Source: Flavobacteriales bacterium
Lineage (GTDB): Bacteria; Bacteroidota; Bacteroidia; Flavobacteriales; UBA7312
Assembly: GCA_016779935.1 (NCBI GenBank)
Contig: JADHMQ010000001.1
Coordinates: 192,369 to 256,368, forward strand
Direction of reading: 5' to 3'
DNA: 64,000 nucleotides
The position numbers and the translations under genes are program-made. A model generated the notes under the pieces. It saw only the letters and a program-made list of their open reading frames with translations. It was not told the DNA's origin and made no database searches. Each line of letters opens with the position of its first letter. Within the stretch, counting starts at the first letter, position 1. Shown here one piece after another: positions 8,781 through 17,642 of this stretch.

Positions 8781-10133
8781 TTACTTTCCGATACAGAAAT
8801 TTGAAAAAATATTATCCAGTAAATCGTCGGTTGAAATTTCACCTGTAATCTCTCCAATATGAAAAAGCGCTTGTCGGATATCCATAGCAATAAAATCACC
8901 ACTTATTCCACTATTTAACCCTTCTGAAGTTTTTATCACAAAGTTTAGTGATAATTGTAGAGCTTCAAGATGTCTATTGTTACTGACTAAAGTATCGTTT
9001 CTGTCAAATTCATTGTCATGAACACATTCTAATAGTTTCTTTGAGAAAGCATCAATACCTTTTTTGTTTTTTGCTGAAATGGTTAATGCTTTTGGTAATT
9101 CATATGAAATACTTGGATTTAAGTCAACCTTATTTGCAATAATTAAAGGTTCTTTAAGTCCATTGGCTTTTAACTTTTCTAACTCATCAAGTTGTTCGGA
9201 AAGTTTTTGTGAGGCATCAATGATAAAAATAATGATTTGAGCATTTTGAGCTTTTTCAATGGCTTTTTTTATACCAATATTTTCAATTACATTATCCGTT
9301 TCCCTAATGCCAGCAGTATCAATAAAGCGAAATTGAATGCCATCAATAATTATGGTGTCTTCAATAGTGTCTCTAGTTGTTCCTGCAATCTCTGAAACAA
9401 TGGCTCTATCTTCATTGAGTAGAGCATTCAATAGTGTAGACTTTCCAACGTTAGGTCGACCAATGATGGCTACTGGGACACCGTTTTTCATTACATTACC
9501 AACAGTAAAGGAGTCAATTAGTCGCTTTAAAACAACTTTTATTTTTTCAAGTAAAGCATTGAATTTCTGTCTATCGGCAAATTCTACATCTTCCTCACCA
9601 AAATCCAATTCAAGTTCTATTAATGAGGCGAAACTAATTAGTTCATCTCGTAATACTTTTAGCTCATTAGAGAAGCCACCGCGCATTTGATGCATGGCTA
9701 CTCTGTGTGCGGATTCATTTTCTGAAGATATTAAGTCTGCAACTGCTTCAGCTTGCGATAAATCCATTTTACCATTCGAAAAGGCACGTAAAGTAAACTC
9801 ACCTGCTTTTGCCATTCTAGCACCAGCACCAATAAACAGTTGGATAAGCTGATTTTGAATGTATTTAGAGCCATGACAAGATACTTCAATAACATCTTCA
9901 CCAGTGTAGGAGTGAGGGTTTCTGTAAACACTAACCACTACTTCATCAATAATTTGTTGTTCTTTTCTAATAGTTCCAAAATGAAGAGTATGGCTTTTTA
10001 CTGCTGAAATATCTTTTGAAAAAAAAGAATTACAGATGTCAATGGCTTTACTGCCGGACAGTCTTATTATAGAAATAGCACCTTTTCCAGATGAAGTTGC
10101 TAAGGCACAAATGGTATCATTGTTAATAAACAT
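8781..10133 (-). CDS. mnmE: tRNA modification GTPase MnmE (TrmE)
   Basis: A 450-residue GTPase that works with MnmG to put the carboxymethylaminomethyl group on wobble uridine 34. The N-terminal folate-binding domain (about 1-120) is followed by a helical domain and an inserted G domain with GRPNVGKSTLLN (G1), AGTTRDT (G2), DTAGIRET (G3) and NKVD (G4). The protein ends in the diagnostic FCIGK, whose cysteine is part of the C-x-G-K motif. Length is normal. MnmG is not in the window. The putative -7 element lies only five bases before the ATG, so the transcript would be leaderless or nearly so. Confidence 0.97.
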   Translation of the reverse strand: MFINNDTICALATSSGKGAISIIRLSGSKAIDICNSFFSKDISAVKSHTLHFGTIRKEQQIIDEVVVSVYRNPHSYTGEDVIEVSCHGSKYIQNQLIQLFIGAGARMAKAGEFTLRAFSNGKMDLSQAEAVADLISSENESAHRVAMHQMRGGFSNELKVLRDELISFASLIELELDFGEEDVEFADRQKFNALLEKIKVVLKRLIDSFTVGNVMKNGVPVAIIGRPNVGKSTLLNALLNEDRAIVSEIAGTTRDTIEDTIIIDGIQFRFIDTAGIRETDNVIENIGIKKAIEKAQNAQIIIFIIDASQKLSEQLDELEKLKANGLKEPLIIANKVDLNPSISYELPKALTISAKNKKGIDAFSKKLLECVHDNEFDRNDTLVSNNRHLEALQLSLNFVIKTSEGLNSGISGDFIAMDIRQALFHIGEITGEISTDDLLDNIFSNFCIGK

Positions 10134-10137
10134 TTGA

Positions 10138-10145
10138 CAAAGATA
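10138..10145 (-). promoter_or_regulatory. -7 element TAnnTTTG for mnmE
   Basis: Reads TATCTTTG on the minus strand and ends five bases before the mnmE ATG. Transcription would begin at or next to the start codon. Confidence 0.5.
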
Positions 10146-10188
10146 GAAAGTCTTTTACTTTTTTGTTTTCCTAATTCATATTTCATTT

Positions 10189-10196
10189 TAAATTTG
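10189..10196 (+). promoter_or_regulatory. -7 element TAnnTTTG for sucD
   Basis: Reads TAAATTTG, 28 bases before the sucD ATG. A TTTTG at 10161-10165 lies upstream, slightly farther than an ideal -33 element. Confidence 0.6.
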
Positions 10197-10224
10197 CAAA
10201 AATAAATTTTACCAAAAAATCAAT

Positions 10225-11103
10225 ATGAGTGTATTAGTTGATAATCAATCGAAAATTATTGTTCAAGGTTTTACTGGAAGTGAAGGTACTTTTCATGCCG
10301 GTCAGATGATTGAATATGGAACCAATATTGTTGGTGGAGTAACACCAGGAAAAGGGGGGCAAGTTCATCTAGAAAAACCAGTATTTAATACTGTTGCAGA
10401 AGCTGTTGAAAAAGTTGACGCTAATACATCTATAATATTTGTGCCACCAGCATTTGCTGCTGATGCCATCATGGAATCTGCCGCTGCAGGTATAAAAGTA
10501 ATTATTTGTATCACAGAAGGAATTCCTACTAAAGATATGATTACTGTCAAAGAATACATTTCTGACAAAGACTGTCACTTAGTTGGTCCTAATTGTCCGG
10601 GTGTTATCACGCCAGGAGAGGCAAAATGTGGAATTATGCCAGGATTTGTCTTTAAAGCTGGTAGAATTGGAGTAGTATCTAAATCAGGTACTTTAACTTA
10701 TGAAGCTGCTGACCAAATTGTAAAGGCAGGAATGGGTATTTCTACTGCTATCGGAATTGGTGGTGATCCTATTATCGGAACAACAACAAAGGATGCGGTT
10801 GAATTGCTGATGAATGACTCTGAAACTGATGGTATTGTAATGATTGGTGAGATTGGTGGTCAGTTAGAAGTTGACGCTGCTCATTGGATTAAAGCTAATG
10901 GCACTAAGCCAGTGGTTGGTTTTATTGCTGGACAGACTGCTCCTAAAGGAAGAACTATGGGACATGCAGGTGCAATAGTTGGAGGGGAAGACGATACAGC
11001 TGAGGCTAAAATGAAAATTATGAGCCAATGTGGAATTCATGTTGTTGAATCGCCAGCAAGTATTGGTGAGAAGATGGCTGAACTAATGGGTGTAAACGCT
11101 TAA
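10225..11103 (+). CDS. sucD: Succinate-CoA ligase (ADP-forming) alpha subunit
   Basis: Alpha subunit of succinyl-CoA synthetase, 292 residues; it makes succinate and a nucleoside triphosphate in the TCA cycle. The CoA-binding Rossmann segment [14 protein letters not shown] is near the N-terminus. [13 protein letters not shown] follows, and the phospho-histidine lies in [12 protein letters not shown]. The partner sucC is not adjacent, a split often seen in Bacteroidota. It has its own promoter and terminator, so it is transcribed alone. Confidence 0.97.
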   Translation: MSVLVDNQSKIIVQGFTGSEGTFHAGQMIEYGTNIVGGVTPGKGGQVHLEKPVFNTVAEAVEKVDANTSIIFVPPAFAADAIMESAAAGIKVIICITEGIPTKDMITVKEYISDKDCHLVGPNCPGVITPGEAKCGIMPGFVFKAGRIGVVSKSGTLTYEAADQIVKAGMGISTAIGIGGDPIIGTTTKDAVELLMNDSETDGIVMIGEIGGQLEVDAAHWIKANGTKPVVGFIAGQTAPKGRTMGHAGAIVGGEDDTAEAKMKIMSQCGIHVVESPASIGEKMAELMGVNA

Positions 11104-11123
11104 CATTATTTAAACTTTTCTAG

Positions 11124-11147
11124 AAAGACGCTTCATGCGTCTTTTTT
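11124..11147 (+). terminator. Intrinsic terminator after sucD
   Basis: Stem AAAGACGC / GCGTCTTT with a five-base loop, followed by a run of T, starting 20 bases after the sucD stop. Confidence 0.85.
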
Positions 11148-11188
11148 ATTTTAATACACTATATTTATAATCTAAAATTAATGTCAAT

Positions 11189-11935
11189 ATGGAACTTTTA
11201 AAAGGTAAAACAGCAATAATTACAGGAGCATCCAGAGGAATTGGAAAGGGTATTGCTCTAAGCTTTGCACAAAACGGTGCAAACATTGCTTTTACGTATT
11301 TATCATCCGATGAAAAAGCAAAAGCATTAGAAGCTGAATTAAGTGAATATGGAATAAAAGCAAAAGGCTTTAAGTCTGATGCATCTAATTTTGAAGCTGC
11401 TCAAACTTTAGCTGATGATGTGATGTCAACATTTGGTTCTATTGATGTTTTGGTAAACAATGCTGGTATTACCAAAGACAACCTTCTTATGCGAATGAGT
11501 GAGGAGGATTTTGATAAAGTAATGGAAGTGAATTTAAAATCCATTTTCAATTTAACAAAAGCGGTATTACGACCAATGCTAAAGCAAAGAGCAGGTTCAA
11601 TTATTAACATGAGTTCTGTTGTTGGTGTTAAAGGAAATGCTGGTCAAGCTAACTATTCTGCTTCCAAAGCAGGTATAATTGGATTCTCTAAATCTACAGC
11701 ATTGGAGTTAGGTTCTAGAAATATTCGTTGTAACGTTATTGCTCCAGGATTTATTCAGACTGAAATGACTGAAAAACTAGATGAAAACGTTGTAAAAGGT
11801 TGGACGGACAGCATCCCACTTAAAAGAGGAGGAAATCCTGAAGATATAGCTAATGCTACATTATTTTTAGCGTCCGATATGTCTTCTTATATTTCAGGTC
11901 AAGTGTTGAATGTTTGTGGAGGAATGCTGACTTAA
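11189..11935 (+). CDS. fabG: 3-oxoacyl-[acyl-carrier-protein] reductase
   Basis: A short-chain dehydrogenase of 248 residues that reduces 3-oxoacyl-ACP with NADPH in fatty acid elongation. It shows the cofactor motif TGASRGIGKGIA at the N-terminus, NNAG, the catalytic Ser-Tyr-Lys set (INMSSVVG, YSASKAG), and the FabG-type C-terminus SSYISGQVLNVCGGML. Length and motifs fit FabG closely, although SDR enzymes can have other substrates. Its stop codon overlaps the ATG of the next gene (TAATG), so the two are probably co-translated. Confidence 0.93.
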   Translation: MELLKGKTAIITGASRGIGKGIALSFAQNGANIAFTYLSSDEKAKALEAELSEYGIKAKGFKSDASNFEAAQTLADDVMSTFGSIDVLVNNAGITKDNLLMRMSEEDFDKVMEVNLKSIFNLTKAVLRPMLKQRAGSIINMSSVVGVKGNAGQANYSASKAGIIGFSKSTALELGSRNIRCNVIAPGFIQTEMTEKLDENVVKGWTDSIPLKRGGNPEDIANATLFLASDMSSYISGQVLNVCGGMLT

Positions 11936-13959
11936 TGAATGGTATTACAACTGAGTGGTCAATGTTTTGGATTCTAGGCTGTTTGGCTTTAGCATTCGCT
12001 TTATCATTCTTTTTGTACAATAAACGTTCATCGACTTCTTTCAAATCCACTAGAAGTATATTATTTGCTTTACGATTTATTACGGTCTTTTTAATATCTT
12101 TTTTTCTTCTAAAGCCTTTCATAAATAGTCAAAGTATTTTAAAAGAACAACCAATAGTTACTATTGGTATTGACAATTCTTCTTCAATTGTTGAGCATTC
12201 AAATAATTCTTTTAATTCAGACGATTTCAAAAACAACATTAATTCTTTGATAGGAGAATTATCGGATGATTTTGACCTTGAGTACTATACTTTTGGTGAA
12301 CAAATAAAAAGAGATGGCGATATTAACTTTAGCGATAGATTGACAGATGTTTCAGCTTATTTGAATGAAATTTCTGATTTATATAGCAATAGAAATGTAG
12401 TCGCTAATATTGTAGTTTCAGATGGAATTTATAATTCCAACTCAAATCCATTATATGCTAAATATTCATTTGATGCTCCTTTATACACTGTCCTTTTGGG
12501 AGATACAACTCAAAAAAGAGACGTAGAACTCACCACAGTTTCATATAATGAGTTAGCGTATTTAGGAAACACTTTTCCATTAAAAGTAAGTGTATTAGCA
12601 CAAAACTGCTTGGATGAGAATTTAAGTGTTAGTGTATGGGAAAATGATATTAAAATTAAAGAAGAGCAAGTAAAGGTAAACTCTACAAATGCTCAGTATT
12701 ATTTTGATTTCTACTTGGACGCTAAAAAAATAGGTGTTCAGAAATATTCACTAAAAGTAAATCCACTAGAGAAAGAGAAGAATATTTTTAATAATCAAAA
12801 GGACATTTATATTGATGTTCTAAAAAGTAAACAGAAAATATTACTGCTTTCTGATATTACTCATCCAGATATATCGGCTATTAGTAATGCTATTGAATCC
12901 AATAAAAATTACCGTCTAATAGTTGAGTCAATTGATGATTTTGACGGCAATTACGAGTCTTATAGTTTGGTAATAGCTTTCCAAACAAACATCCCTGCAA
13001 CAGACTTGCCTATTTTTTATTTTTTAGGCAATTCTATATCATCCATTCAAACGGATTGGTTTTCATACGAATCTAAGAATTCATTAAATGAAGTCATTGC
13101 TACCTATACGCCATTTTCATTATTCTCACTTGATGAAAAATGGAATGATCTTTTGCAGCAGTTACCCCCTTTGTATTCTCCTCTTTCTGTACTAGAATTT
13201 TATTCTGAACATTCAAGTCTATTCTTACAAAGCGTATTGGGAATAGAAACTGAAAAGCCGATTTTTTCCTTTTCAAAACAAAACGGTCAAAGAAATGCTG
13301 TATGCACAGTTGAAGGTCTATGGAAATGGAGATTATTTGAATTTATGAAAACAAAAGACCATAAACTTTTTAATGAGCTCATCAATAAGAGTATTCAGTT
13401 TTTGGCAGTTAAAGAAGATAAAAGGTCTTTTCGTTTGAGGTATGATAAATTGATTTTTGAGAATGAGCCACTATTGATTGAGGCTGATTTTTATAACTCA
13501 AATTTTGAACTCATTACCACTCCAGATGTGAGTATAACCATCACCGATGAAAATGGAGCAGATTTTCCATATACTTTTAATAAGCTTGACAATAATTACT
13601 TTTTAGAACTACAGCAATTAAGCGTTGGTAATTACACATTCACGGCATCTGTTCTTCATAATGGAGAAGAGTATGTGAATAAAGGACAGTTTTCAGTATT
13701 ACAATTGGAAGTTGAAAAAATGAATTCAAAGGCTAATCATCAATTACTGTATTCTCTTTCTGAAAAATATAATGGTAAATCCTTTTATCTATCAAAATTG
13801 AGTGAGTTAAAGTCAGAACTAAATAAAATAGAATCTTCAATTTTGAGTTATGTTACTAAATCTCAAATTGATTTTATTAATTTGAGATGGATTTCCATTC
13901 TTTTATTTGTATTTTTGGTAACTGAATGGTTCGTGAGGAAAAGGAACACTAATATTTAA
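11935..13959 (+). CDS. VWA-like membrane protein
   Basis: A 674-residue protein of unknown function. Two N-terminal membrane segments (about 10-28 and 41-61) precede a von Willebrand A-like region. That region begins PIVTIGIDNSSSIV, with the metal-site pattern D80-x-S82-x-S84, and continues through NIVVSDGIYNSNSNP. A long beta-rich periplasmic part follows. One last membrane segment near the C-terminus (WISILLFVFLVTEWFV) ends in a basic tail. Such proteins are widespread in Bacteroidota and resemble the Bat/aerotolerance type. The ATG at 11935 is preferred to a TTG at 11914 inside fabG. Placement after fabG suggests, but does not show, an envelope role. Confidence 0.75.
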   Translation: MNGITTEWSMFWILGCLALAFALSFFLYNKRSSTSFKSTRSILFALRFITVFLISFFLLKPFINSQSILKEQPIVTIGIDNSSSIVEHSNNSFNSDDFKNNINSLIGELSDDFDLEYYTFGEQIKRDGDINFSDRLTDVSAYLNEISDLYSNRNVVANIVVSDGIYNSNSNPLYAKYSFDAPLYTVLLGDTTQKRDVELTTVSYNELAYLGNTFPLKVSVLAQNCLDENLSVSVWENDIKIKEEQVKVNSTNAQYYFDFYLDAKKIGVQKYSLKVNPLEKEKNIFNNQKDIYIDVLKSKQKILLLSDITHPDISAISNAIESNKNYRLIVESIDDFDGNYESYSLVIAFQTNIPATDLPIFYFLGNSISSIQTDWFSYESKNSLNEVIATYTPFSLFSLDEKWNDLLQQLPPLYSPLSVLEFYSEHSSLFLQSVLGIETEKPIFSFSKQNGQRNAVCTVEGLWKWRLFEFMKTKDHKLFNELINKSIQFLAVKEDKRSFRLRYDKLIFENEPLLIEADFYNSNFELITTPDVSITITDENGADFPYTFNKLDNNYFLELQQLSVGNYTFTASVLHNGEEYVNKGQFSVLQLEVEKMNSKANHQLLYSLSEKYNGKSFYLSKLSELKSELNKIESSILSYVTKSQIDFINLRWISILLFVFLVTEWFVRKRNTNI

Positions 13960-13980
13960 CAATTAAAAAATTAAAACAGG

Positions 13981-14826
13981 ATGTTTGAAAATAATGATTC
14001 AGGTGGATTTAACCCTAAACTACCTAGATTTTTTGTAATAGGATTTGTAGCAATTATATTTTTACTAATTACTGGAGGAAATATGTTTTATACTGTAAAC
14101 CCTGGAGAAAAAGCGGTAGTATTTAAGCGATTTGGTGGAGGACTAGATAAAGATTTAGTAGTCCCTCAAGGATTTCACTTTATAGCACCATGGAACAAAG
14201 TCTATATTTATAACGTGAAAATTCAGGAAGACTATGAGGCAATGGAAGTGTTGTCTAAAAATGGTTTATCCATTAAAATTGATTTGTCTTTTCGTTTTAC
14301 GCCAGACATGAGTCAACTTGGATACCTTCACGATTTAGTAGGAGAAGATTACTTAGAGAGTATCATTCGACCAGAAATTCGTTCTGTAACTAGGGAGGTA
14401 ATTGGTGAGTACTTACCAGAAGAATTATATTCCACAAAACGTGAGGAAGTTGAAGATAAGATTTATGAAATTACATCTAGATCAATTGGTGATAAATACA
14501 TTTTCTTAGATGCAATTTTAATTAGAGATGTAACTCTTCCAAAAACACTACAGGCAGCGATTGAAAATAAACTACGTCAAGAGCAAGAAGCTTTAGAGTA
14601 TGAGTTCAAACTATTGAGAGAATCTAAAGAAGCCGAAAGAAAGCGAATTGAAGCTGAAGGTATTTCAGACTTCCAGAGAATTGTAACCAAGACCATTACA
14701 CCTCAATTATTGAAATGGAAAGGTGTGGAAGCTACTCAAGAATTATCAAAATCACCAAACTCTAAAGTTATTGTTATTGGAAATGGTGATGGCGATTTAC
14801 CAATTATCCTTGGCGGTAACGATTAA
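13981..14826 (+). CDS. Prohibitin/SPFH-domain membrane protein
   Basis: A 281-residue protein with one N-terminal membrane segment (about 17-37) and a prohibitin-like SPFH domain (about 38-215: NPGEKAVVFKRFGG, PQGFHFIAPWNKV, IIRPEIRSVTREVIG). A charged helical segment follows (ALEYEFKLLRESKEAERKRI) and a conserved tail. Proteins of this type form large membrane-bound ring assemblies that modulate proteases or membrane microdomains. It lies 21 bases after the VWA-like gene and probably belongs to the same transcript. No NfeD partner is seen nearby. Confidence 0.88.
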   Translation: MFENNDSGGFNPKLPRFFVIGFVAIIFLLITGGNMFYTVNPGEKAVVFKRFGGGLDKDLVVPQGFHFIAPWNKVYIYNVKIQEDYEAMEVLSKNGLSIKIDLSFRFTPDMSQLGYLHDLVGEDYLESIIRPEIRSVTREVIGEYLPEELYSTKREEVEDKIYEITSRSIGDKYIFLDAILIRDVTLPKTLQAAIENKLRQEQEALEYEFKLLRESKEAERKRIEAEGISDFQRIVTKTITPQLLKWKGVEATQELSKSPNSKVIVIGNGDGDLPIILGGND

Positions 14827-14854
14827 TTAATAATAACCTAAACAATATAAGATT

Positions 14855-15217
14855 ATGAAGAAAGTAATTTTAATGTTGGCATTTGTATTGCCATTAGCAA
14901 TGATGGCTCAAACTAGACCAGCACCAGCAAAAAAGCCAGTTCCTGCTGAAAGAGTTTCTAAAAAAGTGAACTATATGGAAATGATATATTCGGAGGAAAT
15001 AGCAGGAAAGAAAGGCAGTAAAGAGGTGAAAGCAACCTATACCTTTAATTCTACTAACCCTAGAATTGATAAAATGATGACTGAAACCTCTGGAAAGTTT
15101 AAAACAGTTGTAGATGCAATGAACTATCTTTCATCAATGGGTTGGGAACTAGTTTCGGTGAGTGATGAAAAGTATTATTTTAAGAATAGTAAAAGTAAAC
15201 CACCGGTTAAAAGATAA
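14855..15217 (+). CDS. Small secreted protein with a DUF4177-like C-terminus
   Basis: 120 residues. A signal peptide (MKKVILMLAFVLPLAMMAQ) is followed by a Pro/Ala/Lys-rich linker and a compact domain. The ending (MNYLSSMGWELVSVSDEKYYF) resembles the 'LN-x-GWELVSV' ending of DUF4177 proteins. The function is unknown. It follows the SPFH gene by 28 bases and is closed by a strong terminator, so it is the last gene of the operon that starts with fabG. Confidence 0.7.
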   Translation: MKKVILMLAFVLPLAMMAQTRPAPAKKPVPAERVSKKVNYMEMIYSEEIAGKKGSKEVKATYTFNSTNPRIDKMMTETSGKFKTVVDAMNYLSSMGWELVSVSDEKYYFKNSKSKPPVKR

Positions 15218-15221
15218 TTTT

Positions 15222-15246
15222 AAGCCTCTGAAAAGAGGCTTTTTTT
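15222..15246 (+). terminator. Intrinsic terminator whose U-tract touches the next start codon
   Basis: Stem AAGCCTCT / AGAGGCTT (loop GAAA) with seven T ending at 15246. The ATG of the next gene begins at 15247. The AGAGG inside the 3' arm is the only SD-like sequence for that gene. Confidence 0.85.
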
Positions 15247-15651
15247 ATGAAACAATATCCAGAAAAAATACTATTAGCATGGGGAGAAGCTATCTCAGGT
15301 AACACTGAAATTAGAGATTGGCTTATGAAAAATAATTATCCTGAATTGGGCTTGTTTTGTTTTGCTCTTTATTTTGATAAAAAAGCATCCGATTGGCTAA
15401 TGAAAAATGCTCCCCATTTGTTAGCTATGATAAAAGGCGTTGAAGGTAAAAAAGATGCCATTCGTTGGTTAGAAATCAATGGATTCACCTTACTATCTAG
15501 AATAGCTAAAGCAGCAGATGACGATAAAGAGCAAATGCGTTGGCTAATGACGAACGATAAACTTTTTGGTGCTATTGCTCAGCGAATTAAATTAGTGAAA
15601 GACGATATTGAAGAAACTAATAACGATGTACATCGTTGGGGCTATGAATAG
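15247..15651 (+). CDS. Small protein of four 25-residue W-L repeats
   Basis: I do not recognise this 134-residue protein. Trp25, Trp50, Trp74 and Trp99 are spaced 25, 24 and 25 residues apart. Each is followed by Leu and then a similar segment (DWLMKNNYPEL, DWLMKNAPHLL, RWLEINGFTLL, RWLMTNDKLFG). This is a regular tandem repeat, most likely helix-turn-helix units of a small solenoid. There is no signal peptide or membrane segment, so it should be cytoplasmic. The start codon follows directly on the U-tract of a terminator. Its end is three bases from the convergent uvrB stop. Confidence 0.72.
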   Translation: MKQYPEKILLAWGEAISGNTEIRDWLMKNNYPELGLFCFALYFDKKASDWLMKNAPHLLAMIKGVEGKKDAIRWLEINGFTLLSRIAKAADDDKEQMRWLMTNDKLFGAIAQRIKLVKDDIEETNNDVHRWGYE

Positions 15652-15653
15652 AG

Positions 15654-17642
15654 CTATTTTTTCAATTTCTTTAGCTCAGTAAGCTTGTCTCTGAGCTTAA
15701 CAGCTTCAAGAAAGTCTAAATCTTGAGCAGCATTTTCCATTTGTTTACGTGTATTTTTAATAGCCTTTTCAAGTTCTTTAGAGTTGGAATAATCGGCATT
15801 TGATTCTGCCGCCATACTCATGCCTTCTTTAATAGCGTAAGGATTTAGCTTTTTAGCTAATTCGTTGTCTTTTTTCTTATTGAGCGGGGTAGGTACTAGA
15901 CCATTTTCCGTATTGTATGCCATTTGCTTCTCACGCCTTCTATTGGTTTCATCAACAGTGAGTTGCATACTGTTAGTAACTCTATCGGCATACATTATGA
16001 CTAATCCATTTACATTTCTGGCAGCTCTACCTGCAGTTTGCGTTAATGAGCGTTGTGAGCGTAAAAAACCTTCCTTATCAGCATCTAAAATAGCCACAAG
16101 GCTAACTTCTGGTAAGTCAAGGCCTTCTCTCAAAAGGTTTACACCTACCAATACATCAAATAAGCCTTCTCTTAGTTCATGTAGTATTTCCACGCGTTCC
16201 AAGGTGTCCACATCAGAATGAATGTATCTACACTTAATATTGAATCTAGTGAGGTATTTTGTTAGTTCTTCCGCCATTCGCTTAGTAAGAGTAGTAACAA
16301 GTGTCCGCTCATTTTTATCTATTCTAAGCTTAATTTCTTCAAGCAAATCGTCTATTTGATTGAGTGAAGGACGCACGTCAATAATAGGGTCTAGTAATCC
16401 GGTAGGTCGAATTACTTGCTCTGCTACAACACCTCCAGATTGTTCTAATTCAAAATCGGCTGGCGTTGCACTTACATATATAAATTGGTTGTTTATGGTT
16501 TCAAATTCCTCAAATTTTAGTGGTCTATTGTCCATAGCAGCAGGTAATCGGAATCCATATTCTACTAAGTTTTCTTTTCTAGATCTATCGCCACCATACA
16601 TGGCTCTAATCTGAGGAATGGTAACGTGACTCTCATCAATAACCGTCAAGAAATCGTTTGGGAAATAATCTATTAGACAGAATGGTCTGGTGCCAGCTTT
16701 TCTTCCGTCAAAATAACGGGAGTAATTCTCAATTCCAGAGCAGTAACCTAATTCGCGAATCATTTCTAAATCATAGTTTACACGCTCATCAAGACGTTTA
16801 GCTTCTGTCTTTCTATCCGTATTATGTAGAAATTGCACTTGGTCCATAAGGTCATCTTGAATTTGATGAATGGCACTTTGTATACGGTCTTTTGAAGCAA
16901 CGAATATGGTAGCAGGAAAAATCCTCAAGTACTCAAACTTTTCAATGATGCTATTATTTACTGGGTCAAAACTTTCTATTTCTTCAATTTCATCACCCCA
17001 AAAATGAATTTTGTAAGCTATATCTGCATAGGCTGGGAAAATAGAAACCGTATCTCCTCTAACCATAAAATTTCCACGTTCAAATTGATTGGCTGATCTA
17101 GAATATAAGGATGTTACAAACTGATTTAGTAATTTATTCCTACTTAGTTTTTGTCCCGCGTGTATTTCAATGACATTATTATTGAATTCTTCTGGATTTC
17201 CAATTCCATAAATACAAGAAACGGATGCGACCACAATGATATCTTTTCTGCCTGATAGTAGAGTAGAGGTGGTGCTTAAACGGAGTTTTTCTATTTCATC
17301 GTTAATGGATAAGTCTTTCTCGATATATGTTCCTGAACTTGGTATATAGGCCTCAGGTTGATAATAGTCGTAGTAAGATACAAAATATTCAACAGCATTA
17401 TTTGGAAAAAACTGCTTAAACTCACTGTAAAGTTGAGCGGCTAAAGTTTTATTATGACTTAATATCAAGGTAGGTTTTTCAACTTCCTTTATCACATTTG
17501 CTATTGTAAACGTTTTTCCAGAACCTGTAACTCCAAGTAGAGTTTGATGCTTTTCATCGTTATAAATCCCTTGAGCTAATTGTTTTATAGCTTGTGGTTG
17601 GTCACCCGTTGGTTTAAAATCAGAAAAAATTTCAAACCCCAT
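15654..17642 (-). CDS. uvrB: Excinuclease ABC subunit UvrB
   Basis: Helicase-like damage-verification subunit of nucleotide excision repair, 662 residues. It has Walker A GVTGSGKT (37-44), the tyrosine-rich beta-hairpin YYDYYQPEAYIPSSGTYIEK that clamps the damaged strand, the DESH box in TVIDESHVT, the helicase motif VTTLTKRMAEELTKYL, QTAGRAARN, and a C-terminal UVR coiled coil (MENAAQDLDFLEAVKLRDK) that contacts UvrC. Its start overlaps the stop of the upstream DUF349 gene by one base, so the two form an operon. uvrA is 11 kb away on the same strand. Confidence 0.97.
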   Translation of the reverse strand: MGFEIFSDFKPTGDQPQAIKQLAQGIYNDEKHQTLLGVTGSGKTFTIANVIKEVEKPTLILSHNKTLAAQLYSEFKQFFPNNAVEYFVSYYDYYQPEAYIPSSGTYIEKDLSINDEIEKLRLSTTSTLLSGRKDIIVVASVSCIYGIGNPEEFNNNVIEIHAGQKLSRNKLLNQFVTSLYSRSANQFERGNFMVRGDTVSIFPAYADIAYKIHFWGDEIEEIESFDPVNNSIIEKFEYLRIFPATIFVASKDRIQSAIHQIQDDLMDQVQFLHNTDRKTEAKRLDERVNYDLEMIRELGYCSGIENYSRYFDGRKAGTRPFCLIDYFPNDFLTVIDESHVTIPQIRAMYGGDRSRKENLVEYGFRLPAAMDNRPLKFEEFETINNQFIYVSATPADFELEQSGGVVAEQVIRPTGLLDPIIDVRPSLNQIDDLLEEIKLRIDKNERTLVTTLTKRMAEELTKYLTRFNIKCRYIHSDVDTLERVEILHELREGLFDVLVGVNLLREGLDLPEVSLVAILDADKEGFLRSQRSLTQTAGRAARNVNGLVIMYADRVTNSMQLTVDETNRRREKQMAYNTENGLVPTPLNKKKDNELAKKLNPYAIKEGMSMAAESNADYSNSKELEKAIKNTRKQMENAAQDLDFLEAVKLRDKLTELKKLKK

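Noticed and set aside
11914-11934. TTG start for the VWA-like protein inside fabG
   Set aside because: The ATG at 11935 overlaps the fabG stop as TAATG, the common coupling form in this window.
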